From the NCBI RefSeq assembly GCF_016907545.1, contig NZ_JAFBCD010000001.1, positions 186,001 through 250,000 on the forward strand: a stretch of DNA of 64,000 nucleotides, in the 5' to 3' direction. Source of the DNA: Paenarthrobacter ilicis. GTDB taxonomy: Bacteria; Actinomycetota; Actinomycetes; Actinomycetales; Micrococcaceae. Numbering within the stretch: position 1 is the first letter of the stretch; each line of letters opens with the position of its first letter. A model generated the notes under the pieces. That model had not been told where the DNA came from. It did no database searches and saw nothing but the letters and a program-made list of their open reading frames with translations. This document shows positions 1 to 9,103 of this stretch, in pieces. The position numbers were made by a program, and so were the translations under genes.

Positions 1-195
1 GGGTTGAGCCCGTCGGCCCTCATCAGGCGCCGCAGGTTGCAGGATGCTGCCCAGCGTGCCCGATCCGATCCAACAGCGGACCTTGCCGCGATCGCCGTCG
101 AACTCGGCTATGCCGATCACGCGCACCTGACCAACGATTTCCGCAAATTTTTGGGTTTCACTCCGAGCAGCTACCGGCGCGAATCGGCCCCCTGA
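1..195 (+). CDS. AraC-family transcriptional regulator, C-terminal fragment
   Basis: The reading frame is open from the left edge, so the N-terminus lies outside the window and no start codon should be assigned. The 64 visible residues are the second helix-turn-helix of an AraC/XylS DNA-binding domain: the segment LAAIAVELGYADHAHLTNDFRKFLG carries the family's typical 'A..LGY.d.shl...Fk...G.tPs.YR' pattern and ends just after SSYRRE. The effector domain and target are not visible. It converges on mutY, with only 7 nt between the stop codons. Confidence 0.85.
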   Translation, partial: GLSPSALIRRRRLQDAAQRARSDPTADLAAIAVELGYADHAHLTNDFRKFLGFTPSSYRRESAP

Positions 196-202
196 CCGGC
201 CG

Positions 203-1153
203 CTACGCGGGAAGCCGCAACCCGCCGTCGTGCAACTCCGCCAAGCCGTCCGTCAGCAGCCCGTCCAGCGCCCGCTCCAGTTGTTCCGGAGCGGAGTTGA
301 GCCGGTGCAGTGCGGCCAGGGGGATGCCGACGCCGGAGGGTGCGTAGCCCAAATCGGCCGGCGCTTGCTCGAACATCTCGCGGGGCACCGGCGAGTCGGC
401 CTCGCGCAGCACGGCCATCACGGCGCCGCGGACCTGGCGGTCAGTGCCGTGCCAGGACTGGCCCTTGGGGGTGTACGACGGCGGCGGCTCACCGGCCGCG
501 AGCCAGGCGCAGCTCGCACGGACGGGACAGTCGGCACACTTGGGATTGCGGGCCGTGCAGACGATGGCGCCGAGCTCCATGACCGACGCGTTCCACCGGA
601 CCGACAGCTCCCGCTCGGCGGGGAGGAGTGCAGCGGCAAGCTTCATTTCGGCCGCCGTCAGCGCGGGTGCGGGCAGCGCCTGGCCTGAAATGAGCCGGGC
701 GTGGACGCGCCGGATGTTGGTGTCCACCACGGTTTCCCGACGGCCGAAAGCGAAGGCCGCCACCGCTGCAGCGGTGTAGCTTCCAACGCCCGGCAGGCCC
801 AGAAGGGAATCGTAGGTATCCGGCACCGAGCCGCCATGCTCTTCGCGGATGGCCGCGGCAGCAGCGTGCAGTCGCAGCGCCCGCCGTGGATACCCGAGCC
901 GGCCCCAGTGCCGGACGGCTGCCCCCGAGGGCTCCGCTGCCAGATGGTCCGGGGTGGGCCAGCGTTCCATCCAGTCCCGCCACACGGGAAGGACCCGCAC
1001 CACGGGTGTTTGCTGGAGCATGACTTCGCTGACCAGGATGCCCCAAGGGCTGCACTCCGGCGCGCGCCAGGGCAGGTCCCTTGCCACGGCGGAAAACCAT
1101 TGGTCCAGGGCAGCGTGGAGCCCGGCCAGTTGCTGGGCGTGGGGAAGTGTCAT
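203..1153 (-). CDS. mutY: A/G-specific adenine DNA glycosylase
   Basis: Base-excision repair enzyme that removes adenine mispaired with 8-oxoguanine. The 316-aa protein has the HhH-GPD fold: catalytic Glu in SEVMLQQTPVVRV (about residues 42-54), the helix-hairpin-helix LPGVGSYTAAAV, the catalytic Asp in VVDTNIRRVHAR, and a [4Fe-4S] loop with Cys spacing C-x6-C-x2-C-x5-C (CTARNPKCADCPVRASC). The C-terminal part is short, so the 8-oxoG-recognition domain may be reduced. The ATG at 1153 has GAGG about 5 nt upstream. In actinobacteria mutY commonly lies near disA and radA, as here. Confidence 0.96.
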   Translation of the reverse strand: MTLPHAQQLAGLHAALDQWFSAVARDLPWRAPECSPWGILVSEVMLQQTPVVRVLPVWRDWMERWPTPDHLAAEPSGAAVRHWGRLGYPRRALRLHAAAAAIREEHGGSVPDTYDSLLGLPGVGSYTAAAVAAFAFGRRETVVDTNIRRVHARLISGQALPAPALTAAEMKLAAALLPAERELSVRWNASVMELGAIVCTARNPKCADCPVRASCAWLAAGEPPPSYTPKGQSWHGTDRQVRGAVMAVLREADSPVPREMFEQAPADLGYAPSGVGIPLAALHRLNSAPEQLERALDGLLTDGLAELHDGGLRLPA

Positions 1154-1278
1154 ACTGCCTCAACTCTAAGGGATTTACGCCAGGAGGCATTCACTTGTCC
1201 CACGTCACATGGTCCGTTATTGGGGCTTCGCGGCGTGGAGGTTAGGCGCCCCGGCCGCTGCGAGCCTAGCCTAGAGCC

Positions 1279-1986
1279 ATGGCCACCAACGGTAAGCAGC
1301 AGTCCTCCGCGCGCTCAACAGCGGCGGCGAAGGGTGCTGCCCGTGGTTCGTCCAAGGCAGGCACCCCAAACAACCGCAAGCGTCCCAGCCCCGCAGTGTA
1401 CCGGCGTCGTCGTCAAGTTGTTTTTGGTGGGCTCCTGCTGGTGGTTTTGTTGGTGGTGGCGGGTTTGCTGGCACTGACGGCGACGTTCGCCGGCCAATCC
1501 GAACCGGAGGCCGTTGCACCGCAAGGTGCCACCCAGGCGCCAACGCCGGGGACCGTGCCGTCGGGTACGCCAACGCCTTCGGCCTCGGCCACGCCTGTGT
1601 GCGACTTCAACCTCATGACCGTCGCGGCGAAGACTGACAAGGCAGCCTACGGCCCCGAGGAAATGCCACTGCTGACCATGACCATCACCAACGGCGGCGC
1701 TGCGCCGTGCGAGGTCAATGTGGGCACCTCCCAGATGGAGTACCTGGTGATGAGCGGCGCAGACCGTATCTTCTCCTCCAAGGACTGCCAGACTGGCGGC
1801 GTGGACCTGGTCAAAACCATCCAGCCGGGCAAGAGCGAGACCGCCAACTTCCCGTGGCAGCGCAACCGCACCCTGGAAGGCTGCGGCGTCATCAACGTCA
1901 AGCCCGGTGGTGGCGGCGCCTACTATTCCTTCGAGGCGAGGCTGGGAAACAAAGCCAGTTCCAAGGCAACTTTTCAGCTCAACTAG
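1279..1986 (+). CDS. Membrane-anchored protein with extracytoplasmic beta-sandwich-like domain
   Basis: Function not recognised. The 235-aa protein has a basic cytoplasmic N-terminus rich in Lys/Arg/Ser (about residues 1-48), one hydrophobic segment VVFGGLLLVVLLVVAGLLAL (about 49-70), a Pro/Thr/Ser linker and a C-terminal domain of about 135 residues. That domain starts CDFNLMTVAAKTDKAAYGPEEMP and contains three Cys, in the style of actinobacterial DUF4232-like or Ig-like secreted domains. No Shine-Dalgarno is visible before ATG 1279, so translation may be leaderless. It is divergent from mutY across 125 nt. Confidence 0.8.
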   Translation: MATNGKQQSSARSTAAAKGAARGSSKAGTPNNRKRPSPAVYRRRRQVVFGGLLLVVLLVVAGLLALTATFAGQSEPEAVAPQGATQAPTPGTVPSGTPTPSASATPVCDFNLMTVAAKTDKAAYGPEEMPLLTMTITNGGAAPCEVNVGTSQMEYLVMSGADRIFSSKDCQTGGVDLVKTIQPGKSETANFPWQRNRTLEGCGVINVKPGGGGAYYSFEARLGNKASSKATFQLN

Positions 1987-2117
1987 ATGTTCTTAGCGCA
2001 ACATTAAGGGCGCTTAGTAAACTCCTGTCGCGTCCTTAAGGGCACACCACCCGCAACCTTGAGCTTGGCTCCCAAGACTGTCATCAACAGCCACAGCATT
2101 CAGCGGAAGAGCCAACC

Positions 2118-3542
2118 ATGACAGTCGTTTCGGACTCCCAACACGAAACCCCGTATTTGTCCGTCCTGCGCACAGCAGCCGAAGAGCAAAGCAGCACCCG
2201 GGCCACCATCGCCTGCGTGATCCCTGCTTACAACGAGGAAGATACGATCGCGGAGGTCCTCACCTCCCTTTTGAACCAGACCCGCCTCCCGGACGTGATC
2301 CACGTGGTCATCAACAACTCCGACGACGAGACGTTCTTCATTGCACGGGACTTCGCCGGCCCGCACGAGCGGACATACCGGGACCTGACCCAGCTGACAG
2401 AGGTTTTTGTCCACGACATTGGAGTAAACAAGGACAAGAAGGTTGGCGCACTGAACTACGGTTTCGCGCAGGTCAGCGAGAACTTCGACTACTTCCTGGG
2501 CGTGGACGGTGACACCGTGGTGGACCAATACGCCGTGGAACACCTGGAAAAGGAAATCCTGAGCGATCCCCGCATCGGTGGCATTTCAGCCATCTACACG
2601 GTGGCCGAGATGGAAAAGAAGGGCATCACCTCCAAGTTCCTGACGGCCGGCCAGCGTGCCCAGTTCGCGGCGTTCAACATGGACAACCTGCTCCGGGGCC
2701 GGAACATGGCGGTCCTGGGCGGCCAGTGCTCACTGCTGTCCATGGATGCCCTGAAGAACGTCATGGTGGACAACCGGCAGGCAACACCCTGGGTCAAGGA
2801 CTCGGAAGTGGAGGACTCCCTGCTGTCCCTCCAGATCAAGAACCTAGGCTACGCCACCAAGATTTCAGCCCGCGCCCGAGCCTCCGTGGGCGGCATGACC
2901 ACGTTGCGGTCCTTGGATGGCCAGCAGGTGAAGTGGAACTACGGTGCGATCGACCTCATGTGGCCCGGCCAGCGAAGCAACACTCCCGGCCAGCCGTTCC
3001 ACCCCAACCTTCGGCTCAGGTGGAGCGAGAACATCTCCATGGTGTTCAACATCCTCACCCGCGTTACCTTCCTGATGCTCCTGGCGGCATCGTTGAGCAT
3101 CCACGCCTACGTGTTCTACCCCGTGTGGCTTATTCCTCCGGTAGTGGCGATCATCCTGAACCTTCGCATTGCACTGTCCATCAAAGGGAAGACCGGCAAG
3201 GACATTGCGTTCGCTCTCCTGGCGTTTCCGGCCGAAGCGTACCTATGGCTCCGGATGGGGCACTTTGTGAGGGCTTGGACCAAGTTCTTTGCCCGGAATG
3301 AGACTGACAACTGGGCGGCCCAAGCCCGCGCAGAGCGTGGTGCAGGCTCTGCGCACCTCATGCCCGCGATCGTCCTGGCGGTCATCGCAGCGGGTGTCAT
3401 CTTCGCCTGGTGGAACATGCCCGTGAACGTTCAATCCGCCATCCTCTCCGTTGGCTGGCCGGTCCTGTACATCACCACCATGGTCCAAACGGTGTTCATG
3501 CTCCGCAAGACCCTCCGCGGCCACCGCGGCTTCCACGCCTGA
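2118..3542 (+). CDS. Family 2 processive-type glycosyltransferase, membrane-bound
   Basis: A 474-aa GT2 enzyme. The nucleotide-sugar site begins at CVIPAYNEEDTIAEVL (about residue 36), followed by the metal-binding DGDTVVD motif, an acceptor-site EVEDSL segment and a (Q/N)xxRW-like region QVKWNYGAIDLMW. Two groups of membrane helices follow (about residues 300-370 and 415-465). This resembles poly-N-acetylglucosamine/hyaluronan/cellulose-synthase-like enzymes that build and export a polysaccharide; the sugar cannot be read from sequence. GGAAGAG lies upstream of ATG 2118. The promoter region holds two copies of TTAAGGGC (2004 and 2036). A lipoprotein and a response regulator follow, probably in one transcript. 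Confidence 0.9.
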   Translation: MTVVSDSQHETPYLSVLRTAAEEQSSTRATIACVIPAYNEEDTIAEVLTSLLNQTRLPDVIHVVINNSDDETFFIARDFAGPHERTYRDLTQLTEVFVHDIGVNKDKKVGALNYGFAQVSENFDYFLGVDGDTVVDQYAVEHLEKEILSDPRIGGISAIYTVAEMEKKGITSKFLTAGQRAQFAAFNMDNLLRGRNMAVLGGQCSLLSMDALKNVMVDNRQATPWVKDSEVEDSLLSLQIKNLGYATKISARARASVGGMTTLRSLDGQQVKWNYGAIDLMWPGQRSNTPGQPFHPNLRLRWSENISMVFNILTRVTFLMLLAASLSIHAYVFYPVWLIPPVVAIILNLRIALSIKGKTGKDIAFALLAFPAEAYLWLRMGHFVRAWTKFFARNETDNWAAQARAERGAGSAHLMPAIVLAVIAAGVIFAWWNMPVNVQSAILSVGWPVLYITTMVQTVFMLRKTLRGHRGFHA

Positions 3543-3585
3543 GTCGCCCTGTATTCCAGACGCCTTAAATCGAAGGACCACCCAC

Positions 3586-4332
3586 GTGAAACCATCACAC
3601 CAGCCCAAGCATCGTGCGGCCAAAGGCCCGGCAAACCAGCACACCGGCCGCACCTCCGCAGCCACCAAAGGGGCCCTGCTGCTGACCCTGGCAACCGCTT
3701 TGACCTTGTCCGGCTGCTCCTTGCCCGGGCTGCCGGGACCCACCGGCGCCCCGTCCGTGGAGCAAGCCGCTGCCGTGACTCCCACCCCGCAGGCCGAAGC
3801 AACCACTCCGGCTGCACCAGTGGCGCCCGTGGTTCCGATCATTTCCGGTGAAATGATCAAGGGCGCTGCCTCCCACAAGCTCGGCGCCGCCGGAAACCAG
3901 CTGGTCATTGACTACTGGACCACCGAGAACCCTGCCACGTGGACGGCCGCGAGCTCACCGATCATCAGGCTCAGTGCCAGCGTGGCCGGCTCGACCGAGA
4001 AGAACGCCATCAAAATTACGCGCTTCAACGCACGCATTGATGCCACGGACACCACCCTGGCCAACGACACCGGCGATTTCGCCGTGGACGCGCCGCACTC
4101 GTACTCCTCCAGCATCGTCGTCCCGGGGGAGGGGTCCCCGGCAAGCACCCGCATCATCTTCACCTTTGACCTGCTCACGGAAACCGCTCCGGGCAGCGGC
4201 GTCTTCACGCGCCAAACGGTGATGGATACGCTGACGCTGCAATACGCAGCCCCGCCTGCCGCGGTGACAACGCCGGCGCCGGCGACAGCTCCGGCAGCGG
4301 CTCCAGCTCCGGCTACGGCGGCAGTGTCATGA
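3586..4332 (+). CDS. Secreted lipoprotein with Ala/Pro-rich tail
   Basis: Function not recognised. I place the start at GTG 3586 because AAGGA lies 8 nt upstream; a longer in-frame extension would run back through the glycosyltransferase gene. The 248-aa product has a basic N-terminus, a hydrophobic stretch and the lipobox LSGC (LLTLATALTLSGCS), so it should be exported and lipidated. A folded region of about 140 residues follows, then an Ala/Pro/Thr repeat at the C-terminus (APATAPAAAPAPATAA). Its stop overlaps the start of the next gene (ATGA), which suggests translational coupling to the response regulator. Confidence 0.85.
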   Translation: MKPSHQPKHRAAKGPANQHTGRTSAATKGALLLTLATALTLSGCSLPGLPGPTGAPSVEQAAAVTPTPQAEATTPAAPVAPVVPIISGEMIKGAASHKLGAAGNQLVIDYWTTENPATWTAASSPIIRLSASVAGSTEKNAIKITRFNARIDATDTTLANDTGDFAVDAPHSYSSSIVVPGEGSPASTRIIFTFDLLTETAPGSGVFTRQTVMDTLTLQYAAPPAAVTTPAPATAPAAAPAPATAAVS

Positions 4333-4748
4333 GCAGCCCGGCCGTGGGCGGATCCGCTGCGATTGGCCACCGCGCGGTGGTGATCGAGGACGATGCAGAT
4401 ATTGCGCTGCTGATCACCATCATCATGGAATCCATGGGGTACGTGGTCCGGACGGCACAAACGGGACCTGCAGGAATCCGGGCAGTCCAGGCCGTAAAAC
4501 CGGCAGTGATCACCACCGACCTGGGCCTCCCTGGGATGACCGGGTTGGATGTCATCGCGGCCATCCGTGAATACAGTGACGCACCCATCCTGGTGGTCAG
4601 CGCCAACCACGACCCTGCCGCGGTGGAACTCGCGTTGCGGGCGGGCGCCAGCGGATTCCTGCCCAAGCCGTTCAGGCCGCAGGCGCTCCGCAGTCATGTG
4701 GCAGGGCTGGATCGCGGTGTTGTAACCAGTGCCCAGGGTGAGGCCTGA
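4329..4748 (+). CDS. Stand-alone response-regulator receiver domain (CheY-like)
   Basis: A 139-aa protein made only of a receiver domain. The acidic pair is in VVIEDDADI, the phospho-acceptor Asp in ITTDLGLPGM, the conserved Ser in LVVSAN and the conserved Lys in LPKPFRP. There is no output domain, so it probably acts by protein-protein contact, perhaps on the polysaccharide machinery encoded just upstream. It starts within the stop of the lipoprotein gene. It converges on another response regulator 2 nt away. No histidine kinase gene lies nearby. Confidence 0.93.
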   Translation: MSSPAVGGSAAIGHRAVVIEDDADIALLITIIMESMGYVVRTAQTGPAGIRAVQAVKPAVITTDLGLPGMTGLDVIAAIREYSDAPILVVSANHDPAAVELALRAGASGFLPKPFRPQALRSHVAGLDRGVVTSAQGEA

Positions 4749-4750
4749 AA

Positions 4751-5584
4751 TCAGTGGGAGCGGCCGGCCAAGCGGTAGCCTACGCCGCGGACAGTTTCAA
4801 CCCATCGTGGGTTGGCGGCTGCGTCTCCGAGTTTCCGCCGGAGGTTGGTGATGTGGACGTGGATGGCCCGCCCGTCAGCGTTGCTCCAATATCCGTCGGG
4901 AGCTTGATCGGAGTGCAGGCTCCTGGACAGCTCGTCCTTGGTGAGCACGGTCCTCCCGTTTTTCATCAAAGCAAACAGCAGGTCGAATTCGGATCGGGTC
5001 AGCCGGAGCTCGGTGCCTGACAATTCAACCGTCCTGGTTTCCGCATTCAGGTGCAGGCCGTTGTGCTCCAAGCCGGTGGGTGCATCCGGAGCAGCCGCCG
5101 GGGACGTGCTCTCGTCCGCTGCCTCGGGAGCGGAACGCCGTGCGGGTATCCCGGGCGGGGCCGATTCTGTGGCATTCGGTGTGCTGCGGGTCCTGGGCCG
5201 GCGCAGCAAAGCTTCCACCCGGTACCTGAGTTCACGCGGCCGGAATGGTTTGGTGACATAGTCGTCAGCGCCCGCTTCAAGACCCAGAAGAGTATCGAGT
5301 TCCTGGGTCCGCGCCGAAAGAATCACAATATAGGCGTCGCTGAACTGCCTGACTTGGCGGGCTACTTCAAAGCCGTCAATATCGCCCAGGCTTAAGTCCA
5401 GGGTCACAATGTCCGGTTGTTGGGCGCGCACGCCCTCCACTCCTTCCATGCCCCTTTCAAAGGCGTGGACGGTGAAGCCTGCGGAGGTCAGGATGCCTTC
5501 CAACGCAGCGCGAATATCGGCTTCGTCTTCAATGATTACTGCCGTCCGTGTGCCGGGAGGTGTGGCCTTTGCGGATGCCTCCAT
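4751..5584 (-). CDS. OmpR/PhoB-type two-component response regulator
   Basis: A 277-aa DNA-binding regulator. The receiver domain (about residues 12-125) shows EDEAD, phospho-Asp in VTLDLSLGDIDG, the Ser of ILSAR and Lys in YVTKPFRP. A Pro/Ala-rich linker follows, then a winged-helix domain ending VRGVGYRLAGR. I chose ATG 5584 because AGGAGA lies 8 nt upstream; a GTG 45 nt further up is possible but has no ribosome site. Its cognate kinase is not in the window. Its receiver and that of the convergent CheY-like gene both end in KPFRP, suggesting a common signalling system. Confidence 0.93.
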   Translation of the reverse strand: MEASAKATPPGTRTAVIIEDEADIRAALEGILTSAGFTVHAFERGMEGVEGVRAQQPDIVTLDLSLGDIDGFEVARQVRQFSDAYIVILSARTQELDTLLGLEAGADDYVTKPFRPRELRYRVEALLRRPRTRSTPNATESAPPGIPARRSAPEAADESTSPAAAPDAPTGLEHNGLHLNAETRTVELSGTELRLTRSEFDLLFALMKNGRTVLTKDELSRSLHSDQAPDGYWSNADGRAIHVHITNLRRKLGDAAANPRWVETVRGVGYRLAGRSH

Positions 5585-5746
5585 GCGTGAGTCTCCTGTC
5601 GAAACAAATGTTTCAGGTGGTTTCTGCACGCTAACACTGGATGAGTGCCTATTTTTGGGTAAAGAAAATTCTTGAGGCTTTCTTGTGGGTAAGCAATGGC
5701 CACTCTTGATATTCCATGACGTTCGGCTGCCATCAAGCCGTAATAC

Positions 5747-6823
5747 TTAGAGGAAACGGTCCAACAAGCTGGCTTCCGCCATCCGGCTCAACCCCTCGCG
5801 GACCGTCCGTGCGCGCTGGTCACCAATGCCGTCCACGGTCATGAGATCGTCAATGGTGGCTGCCATCAGGTTCTGGAGTCCGCCGAAGTAATCCACCAGA
5901 CGGTCAGCAACAGCCTTCGGTACGGACTTCAGCCCCGACAGGAGCCTGTAGCCACGGGGCTGCACCACGGCATCCAGTTGTTCAACGCCGCCGGCAAAAC
6001 CAATGATGTGGGCAATGCGGCTGAGGTCGATCAACTCCGTGGGGCCAAGGTTGAGGAGAGCCTGGACTGCTTCTTCGATCTCTTCCGGCGTGGTGCTGGG
6101 ATCCGAATAATCCCGGATGATGACTTCGCTCCCCGGGCCGCGGCCTACCGTCAGTTCCTCCACCTGGAGGGACAGCAGGCGCCCGTCCTCACCCAGTTCC
6201 AGGACGTACTGTGCAATTTCCTCCGAGATACGGCGGACCATTTCCTGCCGCTGCAGGGTGACGGCGACGTCCCTGACGGTCACCAGGGCTTCGATCTCAA
6301 GGGCGGATAGGGAGCTGGTGACCTGGTCCAGCCTGGCGCTGTAGCGTTCAAGCGTGGCGAGTGCCTGGTTGGCGCGGGCAAGGACCTTCTCCGAGCCCTC
6401 CAGGACGTGCCGGAGTCCGTTGACGTACAAAGCAATGATCTGCATGGATTGGCTGACCGAGATCACCGGAACGCCGGTTTGGATGGCCACGCGTTCAGCA
6501 GTGCGGTGCCTGGTACCCGACTCCTGGGTTTCAATGCTGGAATCCGGTACCAATTGGACGGCTGCACGGACAATGTTGCTGGCGTCCTTGTCACAGATGA
6601 TGGCGCCATCCATTTTGGCAAGCTCCCTCAAGCGGGTGGGGGAGAAGTCAATGCCGATATCGAAGCCGCCGGAACAAATGGAGTCGATGGTGCGGTCGTA
6701 TCCCAGTACGATCAGCGCCCCGGTGCGTCCGCGCAGAATGCGCTCGAGGCCATCACGCAGCGGAGTTCCGGGTGCGACTCTGGCCAGGGTCGCCTTGAGC
6801 GACTCTTCCGGGCTCCGGGCCAT
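5747..6823 (-). CDS. disA: DNA integrity scanning protein, diadenylate cyclase
   Basis: Makes cyclic di-AMP from two ATP and scans DNA for branched structures. The 358-aa length matches the family. The N-terminal DAC domain carries D72-G73-A74 and the RHR motif at residues 105-107. A coiled linker domain follows, and the C-terminal helix-hairpin-helix DNA-binding domain contains LSGLKSVPKAVADRLVDYFG and VDGIGDQRARTV. ATG 6823 has AAGGGA 8 nt upstream. radA, whose product is known to interact with DisA in Bacillus, is two genes upstream on the same strand. Confidence 0.97.
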   Translation of the reverse strand: MARSPEESLKATLARVAPGTPLRDGLERILRGRTGALIVLGYDRTIDSICSGGFDIGIDFSPTRLRELAKMDGAIICDKDASNIVRAAVQLVPDSSIETQESGTRHRTAERVAIQTGVPVISVSQSMQIIALYVNGLRHVLEGSEKVLARANQALATLERYSARLDQVTSSLSALEIEALVTVRDVAVTLQRQEMVRRISEEIAQYVLELGEDGRLLSLQVEELTVGRGPGSEVIIRDYSDPSTTPEEIEEAVQALLNLGPTELIDLSRIAHIIGFAGGVEQLDAVVQPRGYRLLSGLKSVPKAVADRLVDYFGGLQNLMAATIDDLMTVDGIGDQRARTVREGLSRMAEASLLDRFL

Positions 6824-7004
6824 AGGGTTTCCCTTCGAAGGTGCAAGCCATCGCTCACAGACAAGCCAAAATCAGCGCCGCCGGCGGTCCTGGAAAATGC
6901 CCCAAAGACGACAAGCACAATCATAGGGCTTACAGGCACCGTTAACCGCACCAGCAAGCCCTAAAGTGGGTCATTCCGTGATGGCCGCAAGTAACGCAAA
7001 ACGG

Positions 7005-7628
7005 CTAGTAATCCACCTGCCGCTTCATCCGGTTCCCCAACCACATCATCCCGAGGCTGACCACGAGGAAGCCAATCGCGATGGCGGCCGCGTACACCAG
7101 AACTCCAACCGGGCCTCCCGCGCGGTCTGGGTTGATGAACCAGTAGGGATACCAGTTGACGATGGAGCCACGGATGAGGCTGTAGGTGAGGTACGCGACG
7201 GGGTAGATCAGCCAGTACCAAAGGTGCTTGAGCTGGAGCCGTGTCCGGGGAGGCTGAACCAGCCAGTCCACTACCATCACCACGGGCATCAGGTAATGCA
7301 CCACAAAGTTGACCCAAGGGACCAGGGAACCAAGGTCCTCACCGGCCAGCAGGGCGCCAAAGACCAGCCCCACCACAGCCATGGCAATGGTGGCCGTGCC
7401 GCGGGTGACATCGTCAGCTTCCGACGGGCGTTTGCGGATCAAAACCCTGTACCCGCTGATCAATAAGACCAGCGCGGCAAAGATGTTGGAAAGGTTGGTG
7501 AAGTAGCTGAAGAAGTTCCAGACGTCGTAGCCCAGTCCAATGTGGACCGCCAGCTGTGTTCCCACCGCCACCAACGCCAGAATTCCAAAGAAAAAGCGTC
7601 CCCCGATAAGCACATTCCGTTTGGTCAT
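7005..7628 (-). CDS. Pr6Pr (FAR-17a/AIG1-like) family membrane protein
   Basis: A 207-aa integral membrane protein with about six hydrophobic helices. The segments YDVWNFFSYFTNLSNIFAALVL and VNFVVHYLMPVVMVVDWL match the Asn/His-containing helices typical of the Pr6Pr/androgen-induced-1-like family, whose bacterial members have no established function. Some eukaryotic AIG1 relatives are hydrolases, with Thr and His as catalytic residues; that activity is only a possibility here. AAGGA lies 8 nt before ATG 7628. It sits between radA and disA on the same strand. Confidence 0.8.
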   Translation of the reverse strand: MTKRNVLIGGRFFFGILALVAVGTQLAVHIGLGYDVWNFFSYFTNLSNIFAALVLLISGYRVLIRKRPSEADDVTRGTATIAMAVVGLVFGALLAGEDLGSLVPWVNFVVHYLMPVVMVVDWLVQPPRTRLQLKHLWYWLIYPVAYLTYSLIRGSIVNWYPYWFINPDRAGGPVGVLVYAAAIAIGFLVVSLGMMWLGNRMKRQVDY

Positions 7629-7676
7629 GGGCCAATCCTTGCGGAATCCGGCGCTGTTCGGGGCCCGACACCCCGC

Positions 7677-9050
7677 CTAGACGATCAACAACTCCAGTGC
7701 CTCGGCCAAATGGCCGACCTCCTTCACGGAGAATCCTTCCGGGATGACGCCTGCCCCGGCGGGGCTCGCGGGAACGATCGCATGGGTGAAACCCAGCCTG
7801 TGGGCTTCCTGGATCCGCTGGTTGATTCCCGGAACGGGGCGCACTTCTCCTGCCAATCCCACCTCGCCGAAAGCAATGAGCCGCTGGGGGAGTGCCTTCC
7901 GGGACTTGGCTGAAGCAACCGCCAACGCCACGGCCAGGTCAGTGGCGGGCTCAGTCAGCTTCACGCCGCCAACGGTAGCCACGTAGGAGTCATCCTTGTG
8001 CAGCATGCATCCGGCCCGTTGCTGCAGGACCGCCAGCAGCATGGCAACGCGCGAGCTCTCCAAACCGCTGGTGGCACGCCGAGGCTGCGAGTTGGCGCTC
8101 TCCGCCAGCAATGATTGGACCTCCGCCAGCAGCGGCCTGCGGCCTTCCATGGTCACGGTGATGCACGTGCCGGAAACGGGCTCGCGGGTCCGGGAAACGA
8201 ACAGCCCGCTGGGATCGGCCAACCCCTCGATCCCGGTCTCGTTCAAATCAAAGCATCCGACGTCGTCAGTGGCCCCATAGCGGTTCTTCACGGCCCGCAG
8301 CAGGCGCAACCTGGAATGGCGCTCGCCTTCGAACTGGCACACAACATCCACCAAGTGTTCCAAAAGCCGCGGCCCGGCAATGGTGCCCTCCTTGGTGACG
8401 TGGCCAACCAGCAACGTGGTCATATTGCGGCGTTTGGCCGCGGAAATGATGGAGGCGGCAACTTCACGGACCTGCGAGACGCCGCCGGCACTGCCTTCAA
8501 CGTCCGCACTGCTGAGGGTCTGCACGGAGTCCACCACCAGCAGCTTGGGCTCCAGCTTCTCCACCTGGCCCAAAGCCTGGCCAAGATCCGTCTCGGCGGA
8601 AAGATAGAGGGTATGGGCGACGGCGTCTATCCGCTCCGCACGCAACTTCACTTGCGCCGCGGATTCCTCGCCCGTGATGTACAGGACATCCTGTCCGGTG
8701 CGGGCGAACTTGGCGGCGACGTCCAGCAGCAGCGTGGACTTTCCGACGCCGGGTTCCCCGGCCAGCAGGATCACGGCACCGGGGACCAGCCCGCCGCCCA
8801 GGACGCGGTCCAGCTCATCCACGCCGGTGGGAAGGAATGCGGCCGTGGTGCCATCCACCTCAGCGATCCGGCGGGCCGGCTCCAAAACGGTGGCGGCCGC
8901 CGTCGTGCGCGCAACCGTGGCGCCGTTCTCCTCAACGGTTCCCCAAGCTTGGCACTCACCGCAACGACCCACCCACTTGATGGTGGTCCAGCCACATTCT
9001 GAGCACTTGTAGGCGGGAGTTTTGGTTGCTCGGGAGGTCTTGGAAGCCAT
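7677..9050 (-). CDS. radA: DNA repair protein RadA (Sms)
   Basis: RecA-like ATPase that assists branch migration and processing of recombination intermediates. The 457-aa protein has an N-terminal CxxC...CxxC zinc finger (YKCSECGW and GRCGECQAW), Walker A GEPGVGKSTLL, the RadA-specific KNRYG motif (usually KNRFG) and a C-terminal Lon-protease-like domain. ATG 9050 gives the normal N-terminus just before the zinc finger; a longer form from 9089 adds 13 residues without a ribosome site. No strong Shine-Dalgarno precedes either start. Confidence 0.96.
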   Translation of the reverse strand: MASKTSRATKTPAYKCSECGWTTIKWVGRCGECQAWGTVEENGATVARTTAAATVLEPARRIAEVDGTTAAFLPTGVDELDRVLGGGLVPGAVILLAGEPGVGKSTLLLDVAAKFARTGQDVLYITGEESAAQVKLRAERIDAVAHTLYLSAETDLGQALGQVEKLEPKLLVVDSVQTLSSADVEGSAGGVSQVREVAASIISAAKRRNMTTLLVGHVTKEGTIAGPRLLEHLVDVVCQFEGERHSRLRLLRAVKNRYGATDDVGCFDLNETGIEGLADPSGLFVSRTREPVSGTCITVTMEGRRPLLAEVQSLLAESANSQPRRATSGLESSRVAMLLAVLQQRAGCMLHKDDSYVATVGGVKLTEPATDLAVALAVASAKSRKALPQRLIAFGEVGLAGEVRPVPGINQRIQEAHRLGFTHAIVPASPAGAGVIPEGFSVKEVGHLAEALELLIV

Positions 9051-9103
9051 GTGTCCAAGCGTAGTGGCGGGGACTGACAGTATTAGCAACCAGGGTGTGG
9101 ACC

